A stretch of 41,219 nt of DNA from Bacteroidaceae bacterium (GCA_017555825.1 JAFZFQ010000032.1:1-41219), one strand, 5' to 3'. Shown: positions 17,112-25,327, numbered from the stretch's first letter. Program-made: numbers and translations. The notes: generated from the letters alone by a model not told the origin.

Positions 17112-17867
17112 ATGATAGAATTCGGAATAAAAGACGCCATAGATATACTCATAGTAGCCACATTGCTCTACTCACTCTTCAAGATGATGAAGGAGTCGGG
17201 AGCGATAAAGATATTCAGCGGTCTCATCACATTTGTGCTTGTATGGATTGTGTTCCGCCTCATCCTCGACATGCGTCTGCTGGGTGCTATCATGGACAAG
17301 TTTATGAGCCTGGGTCTATTGGTACTTGTAGTACTATTCCAAGAAGAGATACGTCGATTTCTCATCGAACTTGGCTCACGCAACCGTTGGAAATTCCTTC
17401 TCGGCTTATTCCAAAAAGGCGAAAAAGAGCAAGCCAAGCCCTATGTAATGCCCATCGTTCATGCCTGCATGAATATGGCCAAGACCAAGACAGGAGCGCT
17501 CATCATCGTCGAACGCAACACCCCGCTCGACAAGTATGAGCTCACCGGCGAGCGCATCAACGCCGAGGTAAGCACCCGTCTTATCGAAAACATATTCTTC
17601 AAGAACAGCCCCCTACACGACGGAGCGATGATTATATCCAACAATCGCATCAACGCAGCATCGTGCATCCTGCCCGTATCGCACAATACCGACATACCCA
17701 AGTCGCTCGGTCTGCGACACCGCTCGGCACTCGGACTCAGCCAAGAGACCGACGCTATAGCCATCATCGTGAGCGAAGAGACCGGCAACATATCGGTAGC
17801 ACAAAATGGCAAGTTCCAACTTGCGCTCTCGGGCAAAGACCTCGAAGACATTCTATCGCAAAACTAA
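17112..17867 (+). CDS. cdaA: Diadenylate cyclase CdaA (c-di-AMP synthase)
   Basis: A 251-residue membrane-bound enzyme that makes cyclic di-AMP from two ATP. Three N-terminal hydrophobic helices lie at about 8-22, 33-52 and 63-77, as in CdaA. The cytoplasmic DAC domain follows, with ALIIVER, the DGA motif at 170-172 in SPLHDGAMII, RINAASCILP and the RHRSALG motif with Arg202-His203-Arg204. These two motifs form the active site. C-di-AMP controls potassium, osmotic and cell-wall balance in bacteria that have it. No regulator such as CdaR is adjacent; the neighbour is folP, as usual in Bacteroidota. Confidence 0.96.
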   Translation: MIEFGIKDAIDILIVATLLYSLFKMMKESGAIKIFSGLITFVLVWIVFRLILDMRLLGAIMDKFMSLGLLVLVVLFQEEIRRFLIELGSRNRWKFLLGLFQKGEKEQAKPYVMPIVHACMNMAKTKTGALIIVERNTPLDKYELTGERINAEVSTRLIENIFFKNSPLHDGAMIISNNRINAASCILPVSHNTDIPKSLGLRHRSALGLSQETDAIAIIVSEETGNISVAQNGKFQLALSGKDLEDILSQN

Positions 17868-17948
17868 TCGTTCTCAAACACTGTCGGACGAGAAAAATTC
17901 ACTCTTCCGATTTATTTGACATTTTTTCAGACATTCTGTACAAATATT

Positions 17949-17970
17949 CAAATTTCAATTTGTATATTTG
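17949..17970 (+). promoter_or_regulatory. Palindrome and -7-like box upstream of the Sel1-repeat gene
   Basis: CAAATT-TC-AATTTG (17949-17962) is a perfect 6-bp dyad with a 2-nt centre, directly followed by TATATTTG (17963-17970), which fits TAnnTTTG. The leader would be about 35-40 nt. The dyad sits where a repressor would block the promoter, but in AT-rich DNA it may be chance; no good -33 TTTG is present. Confidence 0.35.
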
Positions 17971-18011
17971 TGAGAGAATATACTTCATTCACAACCTTAA
18001 TTTGACATATT

Positions 18012-18338
18012 ATGAGAATACATGGATTTTCACCCGAAGAGCTCGACAAACTTGAAGAGCGTGCAGCCACCGGCGACCGTACAGCACAACTCGACCTCGC
18101 CGATTGCCTCTTGGTAGGTCACCACTATGCCAAAAACACCGAAAGAGCATTTGAAATATACAACAACCTATATTACAATGGAGTATCAGTCTCATTCACA
18201 TGCGACCACTACGACCGCGTGATGGATGGCCTTATCTATTGCTACTACAATGGTGTAGGCGTAGACCGCGACACCGACAAAGCTACCCGCCTCAGTGTCG
18301 AGAAAAACACATCGTGGAACGACCTATTTGAGAATTGA
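18012..18338 (+). CDS. Short Sel1-repeat (TPR-like) protein
   Basis: A 108-residue protein without signal peptide. Two Sel1-like repeats are visible. The first runs from about AQLDLADCLLVGHHYAKN to AFEIYNNLYYNG. The second is VMDGLIYCYYNGVGVDRDTDKA, with the typical Y-x-x-G-x-G-V-x-x-D-x-x-x-A ending. Sel1 repeats form alpha-alpha superhelices that hold protein partners, and two repeats make a very small scaffold. The gene sits alone between cdaA and a bidirectional terminator, and converges on the CHAT/CHASE2 operon. Partner unknown. Confidence 0.75.
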   Translation: MRIHGFSPEELDKLEERAATGDRTAQLDLADCLLVGHHYAKNTERAFEIYNNLYYNGVSVSFTCDHYDRVMDGLIYCYYNGVGVDRDTDKATRLSVEKNTSWNDLFEN

Positions 18339-18355
18339 TAACCAAACATATACCA

Positions 18356-18396
18356 TAAAAAGCAACGAGACAGCATAAACTGTCGCGTTGCTTTTT
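18356..18396. terminator. Bidirectional terminator between the Sel1 gene and the CHAT/CHASE2 operon
   Basis: Arms AGCAACGAGACAG (18361-18373) and CTGTCGCGTTGCT (18380-18392) pair with one mismatch, with an A-run before and a T-run after. It can end rightward transcription from the Sel1 gene and leftward transcription from the operon at 18418-23960. Confidence 0.9.
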
Positions 18397-18417
18397 ATAT
18401 TATTACCAATCACCACT

Positions 18418-19272
18418 TCATTTATTGTTTCGTTGCAGAAGTTTGCGAGCATCAGCCGAAAGGGTACATTTTACCATACCATCATCTATGTTATTTTGAG
18501 GTTTTTCGCCATTTTTTAATTTGAGACTAATAAGCGACGAATCATAGTCAACAGTAGAGGCAACAAATAAGTAGACAACATCTTCCGAATCATAAAACTC
18601 TCCAGGTAGCATAAACTCCGAGGTTGACATATTAGCTATTGAAATATTACGTGGGTAGCAAACCTCTACCGATTCACTATACAAGTTGACGCAGAACATA
18701 TTTACATAGCAAGTACCAACATCTATATTTGCCACCTTAAATGAATAGGTATCATCGGCATATATTCGAGTTATAGCAGGAGACTTATCGTCTTCTTTTA
18801 TTTCGCTGCGTGCATAAATGTTGTTGATTGCCTTATATATACACGCATATACGGCATCTATTTTACCCGTATCACCCTGTCCTCTTACCGATGCTCCATA
18901 ACTTGTAAAGTCTCGCCGAGTTTTTTCTCCACCGGACGAAGCATTTTCCTTTAGTACATTACTTATTACAGCCATATCCCTCCCCTCGGCTTTCTTTATA
19001 ATATCACGCACCGTCATCTGACCAGCGTTATCGACTGTATACACCGCACGCGTTGAAGTCTTCATAATACTCACCGAGCTATTAGGCGAAAGATTTATCT
19101 TATCAATAAGTTTCACAGTATCGCGCTTTTGCAAAGTTTTCCAGTGCTTATCACCTCGATGCATAATCTGCACATCACCTTTGAGACGAACTATGACATT
19201 GTGATTTTGCGCCAGCGAAAGCAATGGGCTGACAAAAAACAATAACACCAAGAAAAGTTTATACTTAGTCAT
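18418..19272 (-). CDS. Exported FecR-like protein, last gene of the CHAT/CHASE2 operon
   Basis: A 284-residue protein with a clear signal peptide (MTKYKLFLVLLFFVSPLLSLAQ). The first part of the mature protein, with VIVRLKGDVQIMHRGDKHWK, then VKLIDKINLSPNSSVSI, then AVYTVDNAGQMTVRDII, resembles the FecR beta fold: a short V-x-G-x-V strand, a ...L...D.I..... phrase, then a strand ending in a G-x-x-x-V turn. The C-terminal half (YSFKVANIDVGTCYVNMFCVN and after) looks like a second beta domain. It is not next to a sigma factor or TonB receptor, so it is not a standard iron-sensing FecR. It follows the CHASE2 gene by 42 nt. Proposed role: envelope partner or substrate of the CHAT protease (inference). 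Confidence 0.6.
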   Translation of the reverse strand: MTKYKLFLVLLFFVSPLLSLAQNHNVIVRLKGDVQIMHRGDKHWKTLQKRDTVKLIDKINLSPNSSVSIMKTSTRAVYTVDNAGQMTVRDIIKKAEGRDMAVISNVLKENASSGGEKTRRDFTSYGASVRGQGDTGKIDAVYACIYKAINNIYARSEIKEDDKSPAITRIYADDTYSFKVANIDVGTCYVNMFCVNLYSESVEVCYPRNISIANMSTSEFMLPGEFYDSEDVVYLFVASTVDYDSSLISLKLKNGEKPQNNIDDGMVKCTLSADARKLLQRNNK

Positions 19273-19314
19273 ATATCTAAAACTCTAATAAATTACTTAT
19301 TTAAATATTTCTTT

Positions 19315-20478
19315 TCAGTTTACCGCTTTATACGTCTTGTATTTTTTCATTAAGTATTTGCCAAAATGCTCAATACCAGTACATATATCAAGTACAAAAG
19401 CAGTAGAACCTATCATAAGCAAAACAAGCGACACGTCTAGATAATAGTTATTGACATAAAGAGTGCATCCAATCTTGTAAAGCACACACATCATGAGAAC
19501 TTGCACTACTCTTATCACAAAATCAACACCATTATCTATATACTTCTCAACAACAACATGAAGCAACATAAACAGATAGCAAAGTACCACCGATAAAAGG
19601 AAATTCAACCACTCAGGGAAAGAATCGATATAATTTCCTTCGAGAATAGTATCTACACAATATGCATGTATGATAGCACCCGGTATCTTATCCTCATGAG
19701 GTACCGGAAATAAATCTTTACTATTATTAATATCACCTACTATCACAACTCGACCTTCAACCTTATCTGCAATATTGGGGTTAATAGTACCTTCTTGTTT
19801 CAAAATATCACCATAGGTTATAACCTCTATAATACGTGAAGTGAAGTTGATATATTCACTCTCATTACCTCGGTCTACAAAAACATCTGTAGTCTCCTTG
19901 TCTACCAAAGATGCCAAACGCACCGAAAAACTCGGTATTCGTTCATCTTCGATGGTATAGAATGGTCGGAATGAACGTACCGCTCCCCATGTGGTATATC
20001 GTTCCATGTTGACTACAGAAAATTTTTCTTCTTCTAACCACTCTGTAAGAAATGAATTAGTCCATTCATCCTTTACAAACTCATCATTTCCCTCATCATA
20101 AGACACAATCAATGGTAGCACCAAATTGTGGCACTCATCGAAGACCGAAAGCATATAAGAATCGTCATGTGTAGGATACTGAAAGTTGATATCTACGCCT
20201 ATTGCTCCTGGGTGCATCGCATTTAACACATCAATCATCCTTACAAGCTCTTCTCTACTGCAATTATCAGATGCCACAACCAACACCTTGTCACTACAAT
20301 AAGAGACACCTCGATTATTGGCAACCTTAGTGTATATGTCCGACAACTGAAAATCACTCTTACCATCCACTGGAGAAAACAGCGACATGATAGAAAAGCC
20401 ATTGATGGATATTGTCATGATTATCAATGACAATAAAGCCACCATCATAGGCATTATATATTTTTTCTTAATCTTCAT
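19315..20478 (-). CDS. Stand-alone CHASE2-domain membrane protein
   Basis: The ATG at 20478 is preferred; a start at 20532 would overlap the CHAT gene and adds 18 polar residues before the first membrane helix. The product (387 residues) has an N-terminal helix (IMPMMVALLSLIIMTISI). A long extracytoplasmic CHASE2 domain follows: KVLVVASDN, then HPGAIGVDINF, VVNMERYTTWGAVRSFRPFY, IPSFSVRLAS, RVVIVGDINNSKDLFPVP and PGAIIHAYCVDTILEGNYI. Three closing membrane helices (LLSVVLCYLFMLLHVV, FVIRVVQVLMMCVLY and VSLVLLMIGSTAFVL) come next, then a tail of about 25 residues. This is the CHASE2 layout, but there is no kinase, cyclase or other output domain. CHASE2 senses unknown external signals and is often found with CHAT. 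It lies 26 nt after the CHAT gene stop. Confidence 0.85.
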   Translation of the reverse strand: MKIKKKYIMPMMVALLSLIIMTISINGFSIMSLFSPVDGKSDFQLSDIYTKVANNRGVSYCSDKVLVVASDNCSREELVRMIDVLNAMHPGAIGVDINFQYPTHDDSYMLSVFDECHNLVLPLIVSYDEGNDEFVKDEWTNSFLTEWLEEEKFSVVNMERYTTWGAVRSFRPFYTIEDERIPSFSVRLASLVDKETTDVFVDRGNESEYINFTSRIIEVITYGDILKQEGTINPNIADKVEGRVVIVGDINNSKDLFPVPHEDKIPGAIIHAYCVDTILEGNYIDSFPEWLNFLLSVVLCYLFMLLHVVVEKYIDNGVDFVIRVVQVLMMCVLYKIGCTLYVNNYYLDVSLVLLMIGSTAFVLDICTGIEHFGKYLMKKYKTYKAVN

Positions 20479-20504
20479 TATAGAATCAATCTTTATCCAT
20501 TCCT

Positions 20505-23336
20505 TCAATCGAGTAAAACAAACGGAGCCCAATAGCGAGGATTATTGCCATATTTTTGTATAACATATTGTTGGGCTTGGGTCAATGCTTGATGTTTAGT
20601 GAGGCCTTGGGTAAGTCCATTATAAAACTCCGTCATAAAACATTGAGTAACAAGGTCATCAACATTCCACATACTCATCAAAATACTATTTACACCAGCC
20701 TTCTTAAAAGCTCTTTGGAGGCCAAGAACTCCATCGTCATTTATATCGCCAAGACCGGTTTGACAAGCCGACATTACGACAAGAGAAGTATTGCCGAGCT
20801 CGAGTTTTGATATTTCCGAGGCACTTAAAATACCATCATCCACATCGTCGGGTATGTTGTGATTTCCCAAAACACTTTGGTTTGCACCGGCAAATGCTAG
20901 TCCGCATTTCTTTAATGATATTCCTTCACTTATTGCCTCTTTTTCGTTTTCAGCACTTTCATCATGCTTATAAAAACCATGAGTTGCAATATGTATTATT
21001 TCTGGCGAGTTTTTGGAGTAAATCTTAAACTGCTCTTCAATACACGATGCACCACTATGAAGTTCGGTTGTATATGAATTTCTACTCAATATGTTTTCAA
21101 TTTGCTCTATCTCCTCTTGTGTACCGGGCAAATAAGACCAAAACACATCGGCACTACGTTCTTGTGTGAGACTGTAAGAGTAATACTCCATATCCTCCAC
21201 AGTTAAGTTGTAATCAATTCCACCAAAAAGTACTGCACTCTTGCTTGATGACTTTTGTGTGCTACCTTTAACAATATCTCTTGTGGATGATAATCGGCGC
21301 ATGTTATATTTTTCACTCATACGGCTTCCGTGCGAAATCATATACTCGATAGACATTGAATGTAGTACTCCATCTGGCACAAAATATATGGTTTTAATAT
21401 CGGGCGATGTCTTCTTTGCCGCATCAATAACCTTACTCCATATCAAATCACCTATACGAGCCGAATTGTAGAGTGTATTTATTTCATTATCTCTATAAAG
21501 TTTTTCTATGGAATTATCAATGTTAATTATAACACATTCAGGTGTTTTTGATTGAGAAGTCAATATCAGAGCAAGATATGCCTTCTCATTAGTATCTGTG
21601 CGAGTTATGTGAGCAAACTCTACAGCAATCTCACCCTTCTTCAATTTCTTTTGAACATCATTCCATCTAATATTGAATATATCAAAATCGCCACCCAGAT
21701 TTTTTGCCTTTGACAACAGTTCCAACTCTACATCAATATAATTGCTCTGTTCTTCTGTGCTGTTTATCCATTTATTATACAATTCTTTCAATTCCGCATC
21801 ACCGCTATCATAAATAATTTTTCTAATTCGTAATGATGTTGCCAATTGAATGGACTTCGTCATAAGAAGAGAATTGTATGCATATTTCAATATTTCGGCA
21901 TTATCTGTTTGCCACAAGAGCGTAACAGGTGCTTTTATAAATACTTTATATTTGTCCCAAATGTATCCATAATCATCTTCTCTGTTTTGCAAAAGCATTT
22001 TTTTCATTTCAGCAACAGCAAGTTCCCAACTTTTTATCAATACTGACGAGGCTTTATCATAATCTTTAAGATTAGAATAAAGCACAGACTGATTGTGTAG
22101 ATATTCTGGATCGTTACTAAGCGACACTGCCGATTGTGAAAACTCTATGGCTTTGTCAAAATCACCTTGTTCGGCATAAATATAGGATATACTATTGCAG
22201 ATATTGGCCTTAATTCGATTATCTGCATTATTATTTAACGCTGAATTTAGCAAAACAAAAGCTTCTTTTTCTTTGCCAAAAGATAACAATATATTAGCAT
22301 AATTTGTCAACGCCAATATTTCTTCATCCTCACCCAAATCATATCTATCTACCATTTCATATGCTTCTCGGGCATATTTAATAGAAGCATTTTCATAATG
22401 AATTTCCGAATAGCAATTTGATAACGGAATTAATACAAAAAATACATTTTGAGAAAGGGAATGATTTAGTGCCTTAAATTTATTGTACGACTGCAAGAAA
22501 TATTCAGTAGCCTTTTCATAACTTCCCATCTTAAAGTACGAACTACCTATACCTCGCAACACCTCGGCAATATTGTACTGCCGAGAGACAGATTCTCCTG
22601 GAACAGTTATAGCAAGACCTCGTTTGGCCCAAATGCTTTCGTTATTATCTCCCGAGAGCGAATGACCCGCCTCATAATCCGACAAAATTTCATGATAAAG
22701 TTTTAATGAGGCAAGATGATCGCCCGATTGCTCGTATATTGTTGCCAAATCACTACTAAATGCCAGCCACCTCGGCTTATCTACGCTTATTAAATCACAA
22801 AATTCGGCACATACTCTCGCAGCCTCCGACAGATTACCTACATCGTAGTAAAGCTTATATAATTCTTTATAGATTCGGTAATAATTATTATTCCACCGAC
22901 CGCCATTTTTTTTATACTGAGCGATCCCAGTGGTATATACATCTATACTCGCATCAACATTGCCCATTTGCTTATATATACGACCCAACTGCAAACACAC
23001 ATAGTCCGTCTGCCATATATCATTACTCTTGAGCAACTTACGATAGTTACTTATTGCCAATCGGGTATTACCTATCTTATCATAGCAATCGGCTGCTCCC
23101 TTTATTGCTTCGAGATATTTGCGATTATCATTTCCATATTCTTTACGGTAAAGAACTGCCGCCTGCTCATAAAGAGAGCAAGCAGACTCATAGTTCTTGT
23201 GAACTAGGAGCTGCATACCCGCTTGTTGCATTAGATTGTTTGCTTGTTTTACTTTTTCCGAACTTTGTGCATAGGATGAAAACAATGGAACAAACCCCAA
23301 TGCCAATATAATAATTGCTTTGACAAAAAACCTCAT
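20505..23336 (-). CDS. Exported TPR-CHAT protein (caspase-like cysteine protease)
   Basis: A 943-residue protein with a signal peptide (MRFFVKAIIILALGFVPLFS, cut near SYAQ). Residues about 25-470 are a long row of TPR repeats, for example YLEAIKGAADCYDKIGNTRLA and ANICNSISYIYAEQGDFDKA. Residues about 560-943 are a CHAT domain with VPDGVLHSMSIEYM, IIHIATHGFY (His786) and LVVMSACQTGLGDIN (Cys858), then GVNSILMSMWNVDD and a closing YWAPFVLL. The His-Cys pair of clan CD proteases is intact, so it should be active. TPR-CHAT proteins cut partner proteins, as in separase and the type III-E CRISPR (Craspase) peptidase; most are cytoplasmic, whereas this one should be periplasmic or surface-exposed. 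It is the second gene of a four-gene operon. Confidence 0.9.
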   Translation of the reverse strand: MRFFVKAIIILALGFVPLFSSYAQSSEKVKQANNLMQQAGMQLLVHKNYESACSLYEQAAVLYRKEYGNDNRKYLEAIKGAADCYDKIGNTRLAISNYRKLLKSNDIWQTDYVCLQLGRIYKQMGNVDASIDVYTTGIAQYKKNGGRWNNNYYRIYKELYKLYYDVGNLSEAARVCAEFCDLISVDKPRWLAFSSDLATIYEQSGDHLASLKLYHEILSDYEAGHSLSGDNNESIWAKRGLAITVPGESVSRQYNIAEVLRGIGSSYFKMGSYEKATEYFLQSYNKFKALNHSLSQNVFFVLIPLSNCYSEIHYENASIKYAREAYEMVDRYDLGEDEEILALTNYANILLSFGKEKEAFVLLNSALNNNADNRIKANICNSISYIYAEQGDFDKAIEFSQSAVSLSNDPEYLHNQSVLYSNLKDYDKASSVLIKSWELAVAEMKKMLLQNREDDYGYIWDKYKVFIKAPVTLLWQTDNAEILKYAYNSLLMTKSIQLATSLRIRKIIYDSGDAELKELYNKWINSTEEQSNYIDVELELLSKAKNLGGDFDIFNIRWNDVQKKLKKGEIAVEFAHITRTDTNEKAYLALILTSQSKTPECVIINIDNSIEKLYRDNEINTLYNSARIGDLIWSKVIDAAKKTSPDIKTIYFVPDGVLHSMSIEYMISHGSRMSEKYNMRRLSSTRDIVKGSTQKSSSKSAVLFGGIDYNLTVEDMEYYSYSLTQERSADVFWSYLPGTQEEIEQIENILSRNSYTTELHSGASCIEEQFKIYSKNSPEIIHIATHGFYKHDESAENEKEAISEGISLKKCGLAFAGANQSVLGNHNIPDDVDDGILSASEISKLELGNTSLVVMSACQTGLGDINDDGVLGLQRAFKKAGVNSILMSMWNVDDLVTQCFMTEFYNGLTQGLTKHQALTQAQQYVIQKYGNNPRYWAPFVLLD

Positions 23337-23369
23337 GTATTAAGTGTAAATAGGCAACACACAATCTTT

Positions 23370-23960
23370 TTAATAGTATTCATAAGTAACTAGTCGCTCA
23401 TGTTCTACTCCATCTTGTGTAATTGTAACGATTCTTGTATAGTTACCATACTCATCTGGGTCAAATGTTTTAACGGTTGTTTTACTATACACCTTACCAC
23501 CAACATACACTACTGAGTTATATCCTTCCGATGTTTTGTTTTCTGTAGTCATATACCATACTATCGATTCACCATCGGGAGTTAAATTGAATAATATTGA
23601 ATCTTCAAAATCCCAATAGTAACACACCTCTGATGTCAAACACATAAAAGATACTTCGTCACAAGCATAACCCATCAAAGATTCGCTTATAAATTCATCA
23701 CTTGAGTTCTTATAAAATTTCTGAGTAATTAACTCATCACTCCAGCTAAAGATAGTATATTCATCCTTTACACTGTTTAAACTCTTTTCTAGTTTTCCAT
23801 TGGGTGTAAAATAATCAACGGTTACCCCCATATCACTTGTAGATAGAACACTTTTAATAGGGCCATTGAAATTACCGACTCTGGTAGTATAGGTAAAAAC
23901 TTGAGCTGAAACTGAAATGGTGGCAAAAAACGCAACCATAAGAAGCATAAACTTTTTCAT
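23370..23960 (-). CDS. Small exported protein with a YD-like C-terminus, first gene of the CHAT/CHASE2 operon
   Basis: A 196-residue protein with a signal peptide (MKKFMLLMVAFFATISVSAQ). The mature part is rich in Tyr, Thr and short beta strands. VTVDYFTPNGKLEK and FDPDEYGNYTRIVTITQDG near the end look like units from YD/MORN-like secreted proteins of Bacteroidota (Y-D-E-Y-G-N-W/Y-T-x). There is no membrane segment after the signal peptide and no lipobox. It lies 33 nt upstream of the TPR-CHAT gene and next to the likely promoter, so it is the first product of the operon. A role as substrate, sensor or effector of the CHAT protease is a guess from position. Confidence 0.6.
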   Translation of the reverse strand: MKKFMLLMVAFFATISVSAQVFTYTTRVGNFNGPIKSVLSTSDMGVTVDYFTPNGKLEKSLNSVKDEYTIFSWSDELITQKFYKNSSDEFISESLMGYACDEVSFMCLTSEVCYYWDFEDSILFNLTPDGESIVWYMTTENKTSEGYNSVVYVGGKVYSKTTVKTFDPDEYGNYTRIVTITQDGVEHERLVTYEYY

Positions 23961-24055
23961 AACTTAATTAACGTTTGATAGATTTATTTTGATAATCGGT
24001 ATTAGTGAAGGTTTCATTAAATACATTATTTGTTCAATGACATGTTTCTATTTCA

Positions 24056-24086
24056 CAAATATAGAAAATTTTTCTCAAAACTAAAA
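24056..24086 (-). promoter_or_regulatory. Likely promoter of the CHAT/CHASE2 operon
   Basis: On the minus strand TATATTTG (24063 to 24056) fits the Bacteroides -7 box, and TTTT (24086 to 24083) lies 19 nt upstream in place of TTTG. The leader to the first ATG at 23960 would be about 90 nt. The stretch from 23961 to 24227 holds nothing else that I recognise. Confidence 0.5.
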
Positions 24087-24227
24087 TTAAATACAAATAA
24101 TATGGAGCGAACTTCCAATGGTTTTACTCATTGAATTAAATCTAAACCACAGCACAACTCGTATAGCAACTCTGCTCGTTCTACACTCAAAGGTCGTTTA
24201 TTTAAACATTTCCATAAAAAGACTAAT

Positions 24228-25211
24228 TCAATTCTTATAATACACCGTTCCTTTCAGTACACCGTCGGCAGTAATGAAGCCCAATGTGCGCAGGTGCCGA
24301 AGATCTTTCTTAATGGTATTGACCGACTCTTTGTGCAGGTGTGTAACAATGGCCGATAGCCCTACGGGCTGATGAGCTCCTATATAGTCGAGAATGGCGC
24401 GTTGGCGAGGGTTCAGCACAGTTTTGTGTGAGGCCGATACGGGGGGCATCAACGGAGCAAATCGCTCACTTACAAGGCGTGAAGCATTGTATAACGAAGC
24501 AACAAAATATACTATCCAATGCGCCTCGTCGGCATGCAATGCTCGGCGATAGGCCACACAATCGTGCGCCATGACTTGTGCGGGTGTCATGTGTTTAACC
24601 CATCCACACCCGGCATCGTACAACAGTGGCAACATGAGCAAGTGCATCAACTCCTCGGCTCCCTGAGAGAAAACTCGCGCATTGACAAGTCTATGTAGAA
24701 ATGCAGCAACATCCACAATGGATAGAGCACAATCCTGTGGGCGATGCAGCATCAGCCACTCAACCATCTCGCTCAGCGCGACACTCACCACTGCCGGCTT
24801 GTCGGCAAGCACTCTACTACGCACAGGAGCGACACTGAGCACCCGGCGCGACGGTTTGACAGCCTCGACAGGAGTATTTTCATACAAGGCACTATAAAGC
24901 TCTACGATATACGCCTCGTCAATCGCCACATCTACCCCATGCAAAAGGTATCGTTCCAAAAAATTGTAATAACAACGAACAAAGCGTGCTTGCGATGAGT
25001 TATCATCATCATGCGACAGCATGGCATGCAGTTGCTCTTGCGTATAGCCGGCACCCGATAGCAACATTATCGCATCGAAAAGTGCAAGCACATTGTCGCC
25101 ACACGAAGTCGGTGAAAACTCGCGTCGCGATATAAAGTCAATATATTGCAGTTGTCGCTCTATATCAGCCCATTGCTCCTTTGATAGCGATAATATACGT
25201 TGGCGTTTCAT
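24228..25211 (-). CDS. Fic-like protein with degenerate active site and C-terminal winged helix
   Basis: The ATG at 25211 is preferred over 25292, since the extra 27 residues are cysteine-rich and unlike a protein start. The product has 327 residues. SIVDVAAFLHRLVNARVFSQGAEELMHLL, then AYRRALHADEAHWIVYFVAS, follows the Fic core layout (helix, active-site loop, helix, then Y-x-x-A-L-x-x-x). The catalytic H-P-F-x-D-G-N-G-R loop is replaced by N-A-R-V-F-S-Q-G-A, so AMP transfer is not expected. The last 60 residues (NPRQRAILDYIGAHQPVGLS to VLKGTVYYKN) form a winged HTH of the kind that ends many Fic proteins. A DNA-binding regulator derived from Fic is the likeliest role. It sits alone, upstream of the CHAT operon on the same strand and divergent from gpmI. 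Confidence 0.5.
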   Translation of the reverse strand: MKRQRILSLSKEQWADIERQLQYIDFISRREFSPTSCGDNVLALFDAIMLLSGAGYTQEQLHAMLSHDDDNSSQARFVRCYYNFLERYLLHGVDVAIDEAYIVELYSALYENTPVEAVKPSRRVLSVAPVRSRVLADKPAVVSVALSEMVEWLMLHRPQDCALSIVDVAAFLHRLVNARVFSQGAEELMHLLMLPLLYDAGCGWVKHMTPAQVMAHDCVAYRRALHADEAHWIVYFVASLYNASRLVSERFAPLMPPVSASHKTVLNPRQRAILDYIGAHQPVGLSAIVTHLHKESVNTIKKDLRHLRTLGFITADGVLKGTVYYKN

Positions 25212-25319
25212 ACACATATCTATGCACCGACAAAGTAAAGAAATAAGCATGAGATGTGCAAATCTATTATTATTAAATAAAAAAGCGCACAATAGCCCGA
25301 TAGATTAATGAAAATTTTG

Positions 25320-25327
25320 TATCTTCG
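25320..25327 (+). promoter_or_regulatory. Candidate -7 box for the gpmI operon
   Basis: TATCTTCG resembles TAnnTTTG with one change, 47 nt before the gpmI ATG. No TTTG lies 19 nt upstream, so the call is weak. Confidence 0.3.

Noticed and set aside
18418-19272. A standard FecR anti-sigma factor of an iron-uptake set
   Set aside because: No ECF sigma factor or SusC/TonB receptor is adjacent, and the protein has an N-terminal signal peptide in place of the cytoplasmic anti-sigma domain and single internal helix of true FecR.
20479-20532. An upstream start for the CHASE2 protein at 20532
   Set aside because: It would overlap the CHAT gene and add polar residues before the first membrane helix; the ATG at 20478 gives a normal start.
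24228-25211. An active Fic AMP transferase toxin
   Set aside because: The catalytic His and the G-N-G-R residues are missing from the expected loop.
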